A stretch of 11,823 nucleotides of DNA from an uncultured Sutterella sp. (GCA_900552915.1 USBS01000057.1:1-11823); one strand, 5' to 3'; shown: positions 1-6,330, numbered from the stretch's first letter. The notes: a model not told the origin generated them from the sequence alone. Translations and numbers: made by a program.

Positions 1-273
1 CACTATCTGGGCTTGAACGTCATCGAACGTCCGGTTGCGCTCGAAGAAGTCAAGGACTTCAAGGAAGCGGCTCTGTGCGGCACGGCTGCCGTGCTCGCCC
101 CGATCGGCGAGATCCACACCAAGGACGGCGTCATTGCACTGCCCTCCGGCATGGAAAAGATGGGCGAAATTTCGGGCAAGCTGCGCGAAACGCTCACCGG
201 CATCCAGGCTTGCGAAATCGAAGCTCCGGAAGGTTGGGTGGTTGAAGTCTGCAAGGAAAGCGACTTCGAATAA
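1..273 (+). CDS. ilvE: Branched-chain amino acid aminotransferase, C-terminal part
   Basis: The gene is cut by the left edge; 90 residues remain, ending in TAA at 271-273. The enzyme is a PLP-dependent fold-type IV transaminase that interconverts valine, leucine and isoleucine with their 2-oxo acids in the cytoplasm, using glutamate/2-oxoglutarate. What shows this is the C-terminal block ALCGTAAVLAPIGEI, which matches the cofactor-phosphate-binding G-T-A region of the family, followed by SGKLRETLTGIQ and EAPEGW, typical of the last 30 residues of the larger (type II) bacterial BCATs. The PLP lysine lies outside the window and cannot be checked. The reading frame is open from base 1, so a TTG at 13 is not a real start. 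A terminator lies about 50 bases downstream. The family is confident; the symbol is the usual one for it. Confidence 0.85.
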   Translation, partial: HYLGLNVIERPVALEEVKDFKEAALCGTAAVLAPIGEIHTKDGVIALPSGMEKMGEISGKLRETLTGIQACEIEAPEGWVVEVCKESDFE

Positions 274-287
274 TCCCCTCCGTTTAT

Positions 288-306
288 GAGCGCCCGTCAG
301 GCGCTC
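288..306. other. Hairpin after ilvE stop
   Basis: GAGCGCC (288-294) and GGCGCTC (300-306) form a perfect 7-bp stem with a 5-base loop, just after the ilvE stop. The bases that follow, GTTTGAG, are not a T-run, so this is not itself a clear terminator. It may protect the 3' end of the ilvE transcript. Confidence 0.55.
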
Positions 307-321
307 GTTTGAGCCTGAGAC

Positions 322-358
322 ATCCCGCTTCAGCTTTGCGCCGAGGCGGGATTTTTTT
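322..358 (+). terminator. Rho-independent terminator of ilvE
   Basis: ATCCCGC (322-328) pairs with GCGGGAT (346-352) around a 17-base loop, and the stem runs straight into seven T residues (352-358). It lies 49 bases after the ilvE stop on the coding strand, the expected place for its terminator. Confidence 0.85.
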
Positions 359-369
359 GCGTCATTCAA

Positions 370-387
370 CACCGGCTTTCGCCGGTG
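370..387. other. Short stable hairpin
   Basis: CACCGGC (370-376) and GCCGGTG (381-387) make a perfect 7-bp GC-rich stem with a TTTC loop. No T-run follows on either strand. It lies between the ilvE terminator and the tandem repeats; its role is unknown. Confidence 0.5.
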
Positions 388-406
388 GTCTTCTGACGCC
401 TTCAGA

Positions 407-499
407 TAAAAAATATTCGATTTTCTAGCTTAAATTTCATCGGTTATTTCAGTTAAAAATATTCGGTTATCTACGTTAAATTTCTTCGGTTATCTTCCT
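407..499. repeat. Four tandem 23-bp AT-rich repeats
   Basis: Four head-to-tail units lie at 407-430 (24 bases), 431-453, 454-476 and 477-499 (23 bases each). Each begins TAAA, then an AT-rich stretch, then TCGGTTAT (TCGATTTT in the first unit), then a short C/T/G tail. Units 1 and 3 share TAAAAATATTCG; units 2 and 4 share TAAATTTC-TCGGTTAT, so the array may also be read as two 46-bp copies. It sits between two convergent terminators, where neither neighbour's promoter is expected. The function is not known; possibilities are protein-binding sites, a relic of an inserted element, or a tandem repeat without a role. Confidence 0.75.
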
Positions 500-506
500 A
501 AGGCGC

Positions 507-541
507 AAAAAAGTCCCGCCTCAGACTGTTTCCGAAGCGGG
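507..541 (-). terminator. Rho-independent terminator of the lyase-transporter operon
   Basis: Read on the minus strand, CCCGCTTC (541-534) pairs with GAGGCGGG (522-515), with one G-T wobble, around an 11-base loop, and is followed by ACTTTTTT (514-507). It lies 62 bases after the transporter stop codon and faces the ilvE terminator, as expected for a convergent pair. Confidence 0.8.
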
Positions 542-563
542 CCAAATTTCTGTTGGAGATGAC

Positions 564-591
564 CGGTCGGACGTGCTTAAACGCCCGACCG
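564..591. other. Hairpin just after transporter stop
   Basis: CGGTCGG (564-570) pairs with CCGACCG (585-591). With a one-base bulge, a further short stem of about four pairs can form inside. It lies 12 bases beyond the transporter stop on the minus strand and has no T-run. Likely a 3'-UTR stabilising stem ahead of the terminator at 507-541. Confidence 0.5.
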
Positions 592-602
592 AAGATTGCG
601 GA

Positions 603-2015
603 TTAATACAAGCCGATGATCTTCCACCAGCCCATGCCGACGGCAAAGGTAATCAGCACGCTGGTCGTCACAAGAATGAAGTTGATCTTGTAGAAGCGCG
701 GACGCTCGAAGTAGCCCTGACCGAAGTAGATCGGACCGGGACCGCCGGCGTATTCCGTGATGCCCCACATTGTGTTCGAGAAGATGGCAAAGCAGATTGC
801 CACCATCATCGGAGGTGCACCGGCGCCGATTGCCACGGCAGCAAACGGAACGTACATGGCTGCCACATGACCGGACGCGGTCGCGAAGATGTAATGCAGG
901 TAAATGTAGGCAAAGCCGAGAATCAGGAAGGCCGTCATCCAGTCCATGCCGACAAGCATCGACGTAAAGCCCGCGGACATCCACTTCACGAAGCCGAGCT
1001 TGGTAAGACCCGTAGCCAACGAAATGATCACGCCGAACCAAATGACCGTATCCCAGGCAGCCTTATCGCTTAAGACTTCCTTCCACTTGACGGCGCCCGT
1101 CACAAAGAGGAATGCCGCCAGAGCAATGCCGATCGCATTAGCGTTAAGACCCGTGAGCATCGTAGTACCCCACCCAATCAGTGCCAGCACAAAGCCCAGA
1201 GCCACCCACTTTTCGCGCGACGTCATCGGCCCCATCTTGGCCAGTTCATCGTGGCCCATCTTCTTGGCCTGCGGCGTTTTCTTCAATTCGGGATTGAAGA
1301 TCTTGTAGGAAAGCAGCGGCATGACAAAGAAGCAGACCATGGCCGGAACCACTGCAGCCCAGAACCAACCGACCCAGCTGATCTCAAGACCGAGACCGTC
1401 CTTGGCGAGCTGAGCGCACAACGGGTTGGCCGCCATACCTGTCATGAACATGGCGCCCGTAATCGGCGTGAACTGAAAGCACGTCATCACGAGGAATTCG
1501 CCGATTCGGCCCTGCTTGGGACCGGGCTGCGAATCCAGAACCATATTGATGGACTTCGCGACCGGCAGCACGATGCCGCCCGAACGAGCCGTCACGCTCG
1601 GCATGGCGGGAGCCAGAATCAGATCCGCCACACCCAAACTGAAGGCAATGCCCAGAGAGGAACCGCCGAACAAGGAAAGCATCTTGTAGGCGATGCGGCG
1701 TCCCAAGCCCGATTCCACAAAGCCCAAAGACAACACGTACGCCGAAAAGATCATCCAAACCGTGCCCGAAGCCAAGCCGGAAAGCGCGGCGCTGAAGCTC
1801 AGCGTATTCGTGAAGATGGAAACGGCCAGCGCGATGAACATCAGTGCGCCCGAAGCAATCGGCGCACACAAAATGCCGATGATGGTCGCTACGAAAATGG
1901 CAAACATATGCCAGGCCTGAAGGCTCAGTCCTTCCGGAGCGGGACTCACCCAGATACCGAGCAAAAGAGCAATCGGGATCGCCCACTGCCACCACTTAAC
2001 TTGTTTCTCAGCCAT
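603..2015 (-). CDS. DASS-family dicarboxylate/anion symporter (CitT/TtdT/DiT-like)
   Basis: A 470-residue polytopic inner-membrane protein of the divalent anion:sodium symporter family (Na_sulph_symp; CitT, TtdT and plant 2-oxoglutarate/malate translocator branch). Such proteins move C4-C6 di- or tricarboxylates by sodium symport or by exchange with succinate. Hydrophobic segments run through the whole length (first about 10-30, last about 445-465). The two substrate-loop motifs are visible: PSVTARSGG at 139-147 and FSNTMWGITEYAGGPGP at 412-428. The second holds the SNT triplet of the family; in the first, the middle Asn of SNT is Val. I chose ATG at 2015 because AAGGAAG lies about 8 bases upstream and the protein then starts MAEKQVKWWQ; the longer frame to 2126 would run through the intercistronic hairpin. 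It is the second gene of an operon behind the lyase (120-bp gap). The family is confident; the substrate is not known, and fumarate, malate or succinate is likely from context. Confidence 0.88.
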   Translation of the reverse strand: MAEKQVKWWQWAIPIALLLGIWVSPAPEGLSLQAWHMFAIFVATIIGILCAPIASGALMFIALAVSIFTNTLSFSAALSGLASGTVWMIFSAYVLSLGFVESGLGRRIAYKMLSLFGGSSLGIAFSLGVADLILAPAMPSVTARSGGIVLPVAKSINMVLDSQPGPKQGRIGEFLVMTCFQFTPITGAMFMTGMAANPLCAQLAKDGLGLEISWVGWFWAAVVPAMVCFFVMPLLSYKIFNPELKKTPQAKKMGHDELAKMGPMTSREKWVALGFVLALIGWGTTMLTGLNANAIGIALAAFLFVTGAVKWKEVLSDKAAWDTVIWFGVIISLATGLTKLGFVKWMSAGFTSMLVGMDWMTAFLILGFAYIYLHYIFATASGHVAAMYVPFAAVAIGAGAPPMMVAICFAIFSNTMWGITEYAGGPGPIYFGQGYFERPRFYKINFILVTTSVLITFAVGMGWWKIIGLY

Positions 2016-2042
2016 GATTGTTCTTCCTTTGATTGATCGCAA

Positions 2043-2081
2043 GCAAGGCAGATGCCTCGATTGCCGCTGCATCCGCCTTGC
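2043..2081 (-). other. Strong intercistronic stem-loop between lyase and transporter
   Basis: GCAAGGCAGATGC (2043-2055) pairs with GCATCCGCCTTGC (2069-2081): 13 pairs, one of them a wobble, around a 13-base loop. A second small hairpin, TTCGG (2099-2103) with CCGAA (2109-2113), precedes it in the transcript. No T-run follows, so it is not a classical terminator. It starts 55 bases after the lyase stop and ends 27 bases before the transporter start, so it may act as an mRNA processing or stability element that sets the ratio of the two proteins. Confidence 0.65.
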
Positions 2082-2135
2082 AATTCTTTGTTCGGGGATT
2101 CGGCCTTGCCGAACCTCTTCCTGCATATCAGCCGA

Positions 2136-3488
2136 TCAGCAGCGGCTTTCCCACTTGGCAACCACGCGGTCCACGAATTCGGGCGCAAGACCGATGTAGC
2201 TGTGCGGGTTGAGCATCAGATCGACCTCTTCTTCGGTGAAGGCGGCCGTCACTTCGGGGGTCTGCATCAGAACATCCTTAAGCGGCGCTTCCTGTTCATA
2301 GGCCTTCATGCAGCTCTTGTAGACAATCTCGTGTGCAGTCAGGCGGCCGAGCTTGCGCGCCAGATGCATCATCACGCATTCGCTCATCATCAGGCCCTTC
2401 TGCGCATTGAGGTTGCGTTCCATGTGCTTTTCGTAGACGATGAGGTTTTCGAGGATGTACTTCGACTTCTGTAATGCAGCGCCGAACATGTGGCAGGCGC
2501 GCGGAATGGCTTCCCATTCGGACAGGAAGCAGCCCCAGTCGCGTTCGTTTTCGCTTACCATCGATTCGACGATCGAAGGAGCAATGCTGCGAACGTTGCG
2601 GCACAGCGCGAGCAAATTTTCCAGCACGGCCGGATTGCGCTTGTGCGGCATCGTGGAAGAGCCGACCTTGCCCATGAAGAACGGTTCTTCAAGTTCAAGA
2701 ATTTCCGTGTGCTGCAGCGAGAAGATTTCGTGGTTGATGCGGCCGATGGTGCCCGCGCAAATGGCAAGCGTCGTCACGAATTCGGCCTGATTGTCGCGAG
2801 CCACGTGCCAAGCGATCGTCGGCACGTTCAGACCGAGAATTTCCATCATGCGCTTTTGGGTTTCCAGTCCCTTTTCGGGCTGCGAAGCCAACGTGCCGAC
2901 GGCACCGGCCATTTCGCCTACAAAAACGCGGTCCTTCATTGCTTCGAGGCGCTCAATGTCGCGGCCGAGCTCGTCGGCCCAAACGGCAGCTTTGTAGCCG
3001 AACGTAATCGGAATGGCATGCACCACATGCGTACGGCCGGCCTGAGCGGTGTTGCGGTACTTCTTTGCAAGCGTAAGGCAATGCTTGAGGCATTCCTTCA
3101 TATCACGAAGGATAACCTTGTAGGCGTCGCGCTCGAGCAAAACGAGCCCCGTGTCCACGATGTCCTGGCTCGTCGCGCCCCAATGCACAAATTCGCCGGC
3201 GTTGTCCGGAAGCACCTTCTTAAAGGCCTTCAAAAGCGGAACGATCGTAATCGAGCTCTTGTAGAACTCGCCGATCGAAGGCAGATCCAACAGATTTGCG
3301 TCGGCGTACTTGTTGATGATGTCGGCCTTTTCCTGCGGAATCACACCGAGTTCGCCCTGAGCCTTGGCCAGAGCCGCTTCGGTGTCGAGCCACTTCTGAG
3401 CCCACGACTTGTCGCTGAAGATTTCGCGCATTTCGTCCGTGCTGAACAAAAAGCCGTGAATGACGCTGTCAACTGCAGAGGAAGCCAT
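2136..3488 (-). CDS. Fumarase/aspartase-superfamily lyase (adenylosuccinate lyase / PcaB-like)
   Basis: A 450-residue cytoplasmic lyase; the family forms homotetramers and catalyses beta-elimination, usually releasing fumarate. The signature loop GSSTMPHKRNP is at 276-286, with the catalytic Ser among 277-278. HWGATSQD is at 102-109 and GRTHVVHAIPITFG at 151-164; H102 and H157 occupy the places of the two active-site histidines of Bacillus-type PurB. Other stretches (GAVGTLAS 195-202, WHVARDNQAEF 227-237, ENERDWG 313-319, GLMMSECVMM 365-374) look closer to the PcaB (carboxymuconate cycloisomerase) branch. It does not resemble the E. coli-type PurB normal for betaproteobacteria, so I doubt a housekeeping purine role. 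Operon position before a dicarboxylate carrier and opposite a GntR regulator suggests a catabolic lyase for a succinyl-type conjugate. ATG at 3488 has AGGAGAG 4-5 bases upstream. The superfamily is sure; the substrate is unknown. Confidence 0.88.
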   Translation of the reverse strand: MASSAVDSVIHGFLFSTDEMREIFSDKSWAQKWLDTEAALAKAQGELGVIPQEKADIINKYADANLLDLPSIGEFYKSSITIVPLLKAFKKVLPDNAGEFVHWGATSQDIVDTGLVLLERDAYKVILRDMKECLKHCLTLAKKYRNTAQAGRTHVVHAIPITFGYKAAVWADELGRDIERLEAMKDRVFVGEMAGAVGTLASQPEKGLETQKRMMEILGLNVPTIAWHVARDNQAEFVTTLAICAGTIGRINHEIFSLQHTEILELEEPFFMGKVGSSTMPHKRNPAVLENLLALCRNVRSIAPSIVESMVSENERDWGCFLSEWEAIPRACHMFGAALQKSKYILENLIVYEKHMERNLNAQKGLMMSECVMMHLARKLGRLTAHEIVYKSCMKAYEQEAPLKDVLMQTPEVTAAFTEEEVDLMLNPHSYIGLAPEFVDRVVAKWESRC

Positions 3489-3620
3489 TTCTCTCTCCTA
3501 TAGCTTGTCTCAAAGATTGGATTTGGCACCCGGCTTCAGAATGTCGCCCGAGCGCTTGATTTGCTTGGAAAGAATTGTCAAAAACGACGGTTTCGGCCGC
3601 GAGCAAGTGGAAAATTTGAT

Positions 3621-3634
3621 TTGATCAAAATCAA
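3621..3634. promoter_or_regulatory. FNR/ANR-type box
   Basis: TTGATCAAAATCAA matches the FNR consensus TTGAT-N4-ATCAA at all ten defined positions. An overlapping, less good version (TTGAT-N3-ATCAA) starts at 3616. If GACAAT at 3579-3574 is the -10 of the leftward operon, the box centre would be near -60, the class I activating distance. FNR senses lack of oxygen through a 4Fe-4S cluster, so the lyase operon is probably induced under anaerobic conditions. The motif is directly seen; activation of this operon is inference. Confidence 0.65.
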
Positions 3635-3643
3635 AATTCCAAG

Positions 3644-3657
3644 ATCGGCCTGCCGAT
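3644..3657. promoter_or_regulatory. GC-rich inverted repeat, possible operator
   Basis: ATCGGC (3644-3649) and GCCGAT (3652-3657) form a 6+6 inverted repeat with a 2-base spacer, 9 bases from the FNR-type box. The spacer is too short for a natural RNA loop at full pairing, so a dimeric DNA-binding protein is more likely than an RNA role. The binding partner is unknown. Confidence 0.4.
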
Positions 3658-3684
3658 ATTTTCCTTTTAAATCAGCGTGTTATC

Positions 3685-3801
3685 ATTTGTACCCTGTCTG
3701 TTCCCTTGGTTCATTTATTGGAACAAATGCGCAAATTGCCCGTCAGACAAGCTCTTCCTTGATTTCGACAAAATCCCTTAACAAGATTTAGTGGTACAAA
3801 T
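3685..3801. promoter_or_regulatory. Repeated GGTACAAAT elements, likely GntR operator sites
   Basis: ATTTGTACC (3685-3693) is the exact inverse of GGTACAAAT (3793-3801), 108 bases apart. GGAACAAAT (3720-3728) is a one-mismatch copy between them and belongs to a local inverted repeat, TTGGTTC N8 GAACAAA. Three related elements in one divergent region, beside a GntR-type regulator, are the natural candidates for its operators; the distant pair could support DNA looping. The sequence is seen; the binding is inferred. Confidence 0.45.
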
Positions 3802-3835
3802 TGGTGGTGCGAAATTCTCTGCGTAGGCTCTCAAT

Positions 3836-4570
3836 ATGAGAAAAGAACTGCTGTGGCAAAAACTTGCCAATAAGCTGGCGCGCCGCATCGCTTCGGGACG
3901 ATATCCACTAGGCTCAACGCTGCCCACGGAATTTGCGTTGGCCGAAACCGAAAAGGTGTCCCGCAACACGGTGCGATCCGCTCTGCAGGAACTCAAAGCG
4001 CGCGGACTCATCGAACGTCAGGCGCACAACGGCACGCGCGTCATCTCGACGGGCGGCGCCGAAAACTTTCACCAGAAGCTCTCCTCCATTCGAGACCTAG
4101 ACGAATTCGGCCACAACTACGGTCGACGTGTGACCGACATCGATTTCGTCACGGCGGACAAGCGTCTGGCGCTTGCCATCAACTGTCCGGTCGGTGCGAC
4201 ATTCCTGCGCTTCGTGAATGTTCGTACCAGCGGTGAAGCTGACGACCCGGCCGTTGTCTGCACTAAAGTCTTCATTAACACGGCCTACGGCGAAATCGTC
4301 ACAAAGGCGCGCGAGCATCCCGAAACGCTCATCATCACGTTCATCGAGGAGCTTTTCCACAAGCACTGCACACAGGTCAAGCAATCGATTCAGGCGGTTG
4401 CACTGCCCGACAACGTCGCCAAGATCCTCGGCGCAACGGCCGGCGAGCCGGCGCTTCGGATTCTGCGGCACTATCTCGATGCCAAGGAACAAGTGTTGGA
4501 AATTTCCGTGTCCTATCATCCGGGACACCGCTACGCCTTCAACATGACGCTCGGCAAAGGAACGCGCTGA
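3836..4570 (+). CDS. GntR-family (HutC/UTRA subfamily) transcriptional regulator
   Basis: A 244-residue cytoplasmic regulator. Residues 5-72 form the winged helix-turn-helix: LANKLARRIASGRYPLGS, the P-T-E turn, then VSRNTVRSALQELKARGLIE as the recognition helix region, and NGTRV in the wing. Residues about 85-240 fit the UTRA ligand-binding domain (FLRFVNVR at 123-130, PALRILRHYLDAK at 205-217, EISVSYHPGHRYAF at 222-235). The length is normal for the HutC group, which usually represses a neighbouring catabolic operon and is released by a pathway metabolite. It is transcribed away from the lyase/transporter operon across a region full of inverted repeats, so it most likely controls that operon and itself. 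The ATG at 3836 has only a weak ribosome site (AGG about 8 bases upstream). No clear terminator follows; the AT palindrome at 4597-4608 lies downstream. Confidence 0.9.
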   Translation: MRKELLWQKLANKLARRIASGRYPLGSTLPTEFALAETEKVSRNTVRSALQELKARGLIERQAHNGTRVISTGGAENFHQKLSSIRDLDEFGHNYGRRVTDIDFVTADKRLALAINCPVGATFLRFVNVRTSGEADDPAVVCTKVFINTAYGEIVTKAREHPETLIITFIEELFHKHCTQVKQSIQAVALPDNVAKILGATAGEPALRILRHYLDAKEQVLEISVSYHPGHRYAFNMTLGKGTR

Positions 4571-4586
4571 CGCTGTTTATTCGTTA

Positions 4587-4610
4587 TTTATTCATTTTTA
4601 TTAATAAATA
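4587..4610 (+). repeat. Left copy of direct repeat flanking the AlbA_2 regulator
   Basis: TTTATTCAT (4587-4595) followed directly by TTTTATTAATAAATA (4596-4610). The same two blocks recur at 6353-6378 with only AA between them, so 24 of 26 bases match. The repeat contains the palindrome TTTATTAATAAA at 4597-4608. It lies 17 bases after the GntR stop. Confidence 0.7.
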
Positions 4611-4648
4611 CATCGAGGCAAGCTTCATACCACTTAACTTATTAATAA
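4597..4648. promoter_or_regulatory. AT palindrome pair at the 3' end of the AlbA_2 regulator gene
   Basis: TTTATTAATAAA (4597-4608) is a perfect 12-bp palindrome, and TTATTAATAA (4639-4648) is a perfect 10-bp version covering the TAA stop codon of the regulator gene. Their centres are 41 bases apart. The same spacing recurs at the other end of the gene. Whether they bind the regulator or act as weak AT-rich transcript ends is not known. Confidence 0.5.
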
Positions 4649-6330
4649 TTTTGCTTCTCTTTGGTACGTGTCTCTGCGGAAAGCACATAACGACGATTAC
4701 GATTGCCGCCAATGGCTTGCAGAATGCCGGCTTCGATCATTTTCTTGAGGAGAAGATAGGTTCTCTGAGGCGGCAACCGTAGGAGCTCGCTCACTTCAGC
4801 GCGCGACACCTCTCCTTTTTCATGAACAAAATCAACTACCAAAGCCGAAAGATCTGTTTTCGGAATCTGTCTTGCGTAAGCGTGAATGCGTCCCTCGGCT
4901 ATGTAAACCCTGCGACTCAAAATAAATTCTGGCCGATTTGCTGTGCCGACGCGCTCAATCACGCCATCCTCGATCAAATTTTCAATCTGCTGCTTAACTT
5001 TGGCTTCCGGGAACCGTGTTTGTTCGCAAAGTTGTTCACCCGACAATCTTCGAGAGCATTGCAGTGCCGACAAAATTAACAATTGAAGCAAGCTCAGCTT
5101 CCCACCTTTTTCGTTTTGTAAGCGCGTTACCATCCGGTAAAAGTCAACATCGGCCTTTGTTCGCAGAAGACTGACTCTCACGTAGTCCGACGTGGACTCG
5201 GAGTAATCGGGCCAAGGGCGGCCGTACAAAATGGCGCCCGAATAAATTTTGTCGACACCTCTTCCGGTTCGCTCTGCCAGCCCCAAGCGCTTAAGCACAT
5301 CGGCAAGCCGCGGATTTCTGCCTTGCGGCTCTACTGTCAACAAGTTATCGAGCGTCACGCCGCTGATGAAACCTCCCGGACTTGTAATCTGCAATCCCTC
5401 ATCGCTCATGCGCACACTGACGCGACCGAGTCGTGCGTAGTCTCTGTGACAGAAAGCATTGACCAACGCTTCGTCGAAAGCCTCTTCGGAAAAATCCGGA
5501 ATGGCAATTCTGCTCATGCCGATATTGATTTCAGCTTCCGTATTTCTGGCGCGAAAGCGGCTTAGCATTTCCTCAAAACAACTCAGAATCGGAAGATTCA
5601 AATCGTCGTTGAGCAACACATCCGTTCCGTTCAAAACCTGAAAAACAGCCGTAGCCGTGGGAACCAGTTCCTGAAGGCGGTCTTTGCGTCCGATCAAAAG
5701 TAAACCGCAGACGGTCGGGCGAAGCATTCCGCTGTCGTCCCGCACAGCCAGCCCAAGCGCCGTATCCAGATCTTCATCATCCAACTCAAGCAATTGCGAA
5801 TCACCGCGGTTTTCCCGGATGATCCTGCGCAGCCGAATTCGCTCCAAAGGATCCAAGTCCTCATAGCGGCTTCCCGGCAAAACCGTCGCCGTGAAATCCA
5901 AGCGCTTCAGGTCGGAAAGCCGAGAGGAATACTCGTACGGGTACAGCGGAATGTTTTCGGGCTCCTTTTTGACTGTCAATCGCCGCTTGAGCACTTTTCC
6001 GTCTCGAGTGGCGGTAATGCCGGAAGCCTTCGGCACGCGAACAGCAGTAACGCGTTTTCCGTCAACAACCAAAATTTCGGCCTGCACGGCAACCATCGGA
6101 ACCGTATTCTCGGCGACGAAGGACTCAACTTTCACAGGATCCTGCCATTTCGAGCCGCCGGTCTGCAGACCGCTCACGACTCCGTTGTTGTCAACACCGA
6201 TGTAAAGTACGCCGCCTTCGGCATTGGCAAGACCGACAACACTCTCGGTCACTGCTTTGTCTTGAAGCCCACCTTTCGGATCCGCCTTGAACTCAACTGA
6301 CAAAGATTCTTGCTGCGGCAACTTGGACAT
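4642..6330 (-). CDS. AlbA_2 / HATPase_c_4 regulator with two C-terminal winged helices
   Basis: A 562-residue protein of the COG2865 type (predicted transcriptional regulators with the Schlafen-like AlbA_2 domain). Residues 8-125 form AlbA_2: VEFK at 12-15, then VVGLANAEGGVLYIGVDNNG at 31-50. Residues about 283-365 look like the GHKL-type HATPase_c_4 domain: EALVNAFCHRDY at 287-298, SPGG at 317-320, GRNPRLADVLKRLG at 337-350 and ERTGRG at 353-358. Residues 412-462 and 492-550 each read as a winged helix (QQIENLIEDGVIERVG; LLKKMIEAGILQAIG). So ligand sensing and DNA binding are likely; the target is unknown. ATG at 6330 has GAGAG 9 bases upstream. It is divergent from the aldehyde dehydrogenase gene and convergent with the GntR gene. 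AT palindromes sit at both ends, which suggests autoregulation and possibly a mobile cassette. Confidence 0.85.
   Translation of the reverse strand: MSKLPQQESLSVEFKADPKGGLQDKAVTESVVGLANAEGGVLYIGVDNNGVVSGLQTGGSKWQDPVKVESFVAENTVPMVAVQAEILVVDGKRVTAVRVPKASGITATRDGKVLKRRLTVKKEPENIPLYPYEYSSRLSDLKRLDFTATVLPGSRYEDLDPLERIRLRRIIRENRGDSQLLELDDEDLDTALGLAVRDDSGMLRPTVCGLLLIGRKDRLQELVPTATAVFQVLNGTDVLLNDDLNLPILSCFEEMLSRFRARNTEAEINIGMSRIAIPDFSEEAFDEALVNAFCHRDYARLGRVSVRMSDEGLQITSPGGFISGVTLDNLLTVEPQGRNPRLADVLKRLGLAERTGRGVDKIYSGAILYGRPWPDYSESTSDYVRVSLLRTKADVDFYRMVTRLQNEKGGKLSLLQLLILSALQCSRRLSGEQLCEQTRFPEAKVKQQIENLIEDGVIERVGTANRPEFILSRRVYIAEGRIHAYARQIPKTDLSALVVDFVHEKGEVSRAEVSELLRLPPQRTYLLLKKMIEAGILQAIGGNRNRRYVLSAETRTKEKQNY

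Larger units (their letters stand above)
274..602. other. Convergent intergenic region, 329 bp
   Basis: No credible gene lies here. The region holds, in order, a hairpin at 288-306, the ilvE terminator, a hairpin at 370-387, the 23-bp tandem repeats at 407-499, the minus-strand operon terminator and a last hairpin at 564-591. Base composition changes sharply from GC-rich hairpins to the AT-rich repeat block. Confidence 0.8.
3489..3835. promoter_or_regulatory. Divergent control region between lyase operon and GntR gene
   Basis: No gene is seen in these 347 bases. The region must hold the promoters of both the leftward operon and the rightward regulator. It contains an exact FNR-type box (3621-3634), a GC-rich dyad (3644-3657) and three copies of a GGTACAAAT-like element (3685-3693, 3720-3728, 3793-3801). 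A candidate rightward promoter is TCGACA (3765-3770), 16 bases, TTTAGT (3787-3792). Its start point would fall on the last GGTACAAAT copy, which would fit autorepression. The leftward promoter is unclear; GACAAT on the minus strand (3579-3574) is the best -10 candidate and lacks a good -35. Confidence 0.7.

Noticed and set aside
407..499. CRISPR array or plasmid origin iterons
   Set aside because: The units are conserved along their whole length with no unique spacers, and there is no replication gene or DnaA box nearby.
573..1073. Plus-strand open frame of 166 codons
   Set aside because: It overlaps the terminator-side hairpin and the transporter coding sequence, and has no domain; a shadow frame.
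1251..2036. Plus-strand open frame of 261 codons opposite the transporter
   Set aside because: The translation is rich in Arg, His and Gln with no hydrophobic pattern or known motif, while the opposite strand gives a clear membrane transporter.
2016..2126. Longer transporter start up to 2126
   Set aside because: The extension would translate the 13-pair stem and is Arg/Gln-rich; ATG at 2015 has a good ribosome site.
2490..3503. Plus-strand open frame of 337 codons opposite the lyase
   Set aside because: The minus strand encodes a full lyase with signature loop and ribosome site. The plus-strand translation has no recognisable domain and is a shadow of high-GC coding DNA.
4571..4641. Rho-independent terminator for the GntR gene
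   Set aside because: The only hairpins here are the AT-only palindromes, which make weak stems without a GC-rich base; I treat them as protein sites instead.
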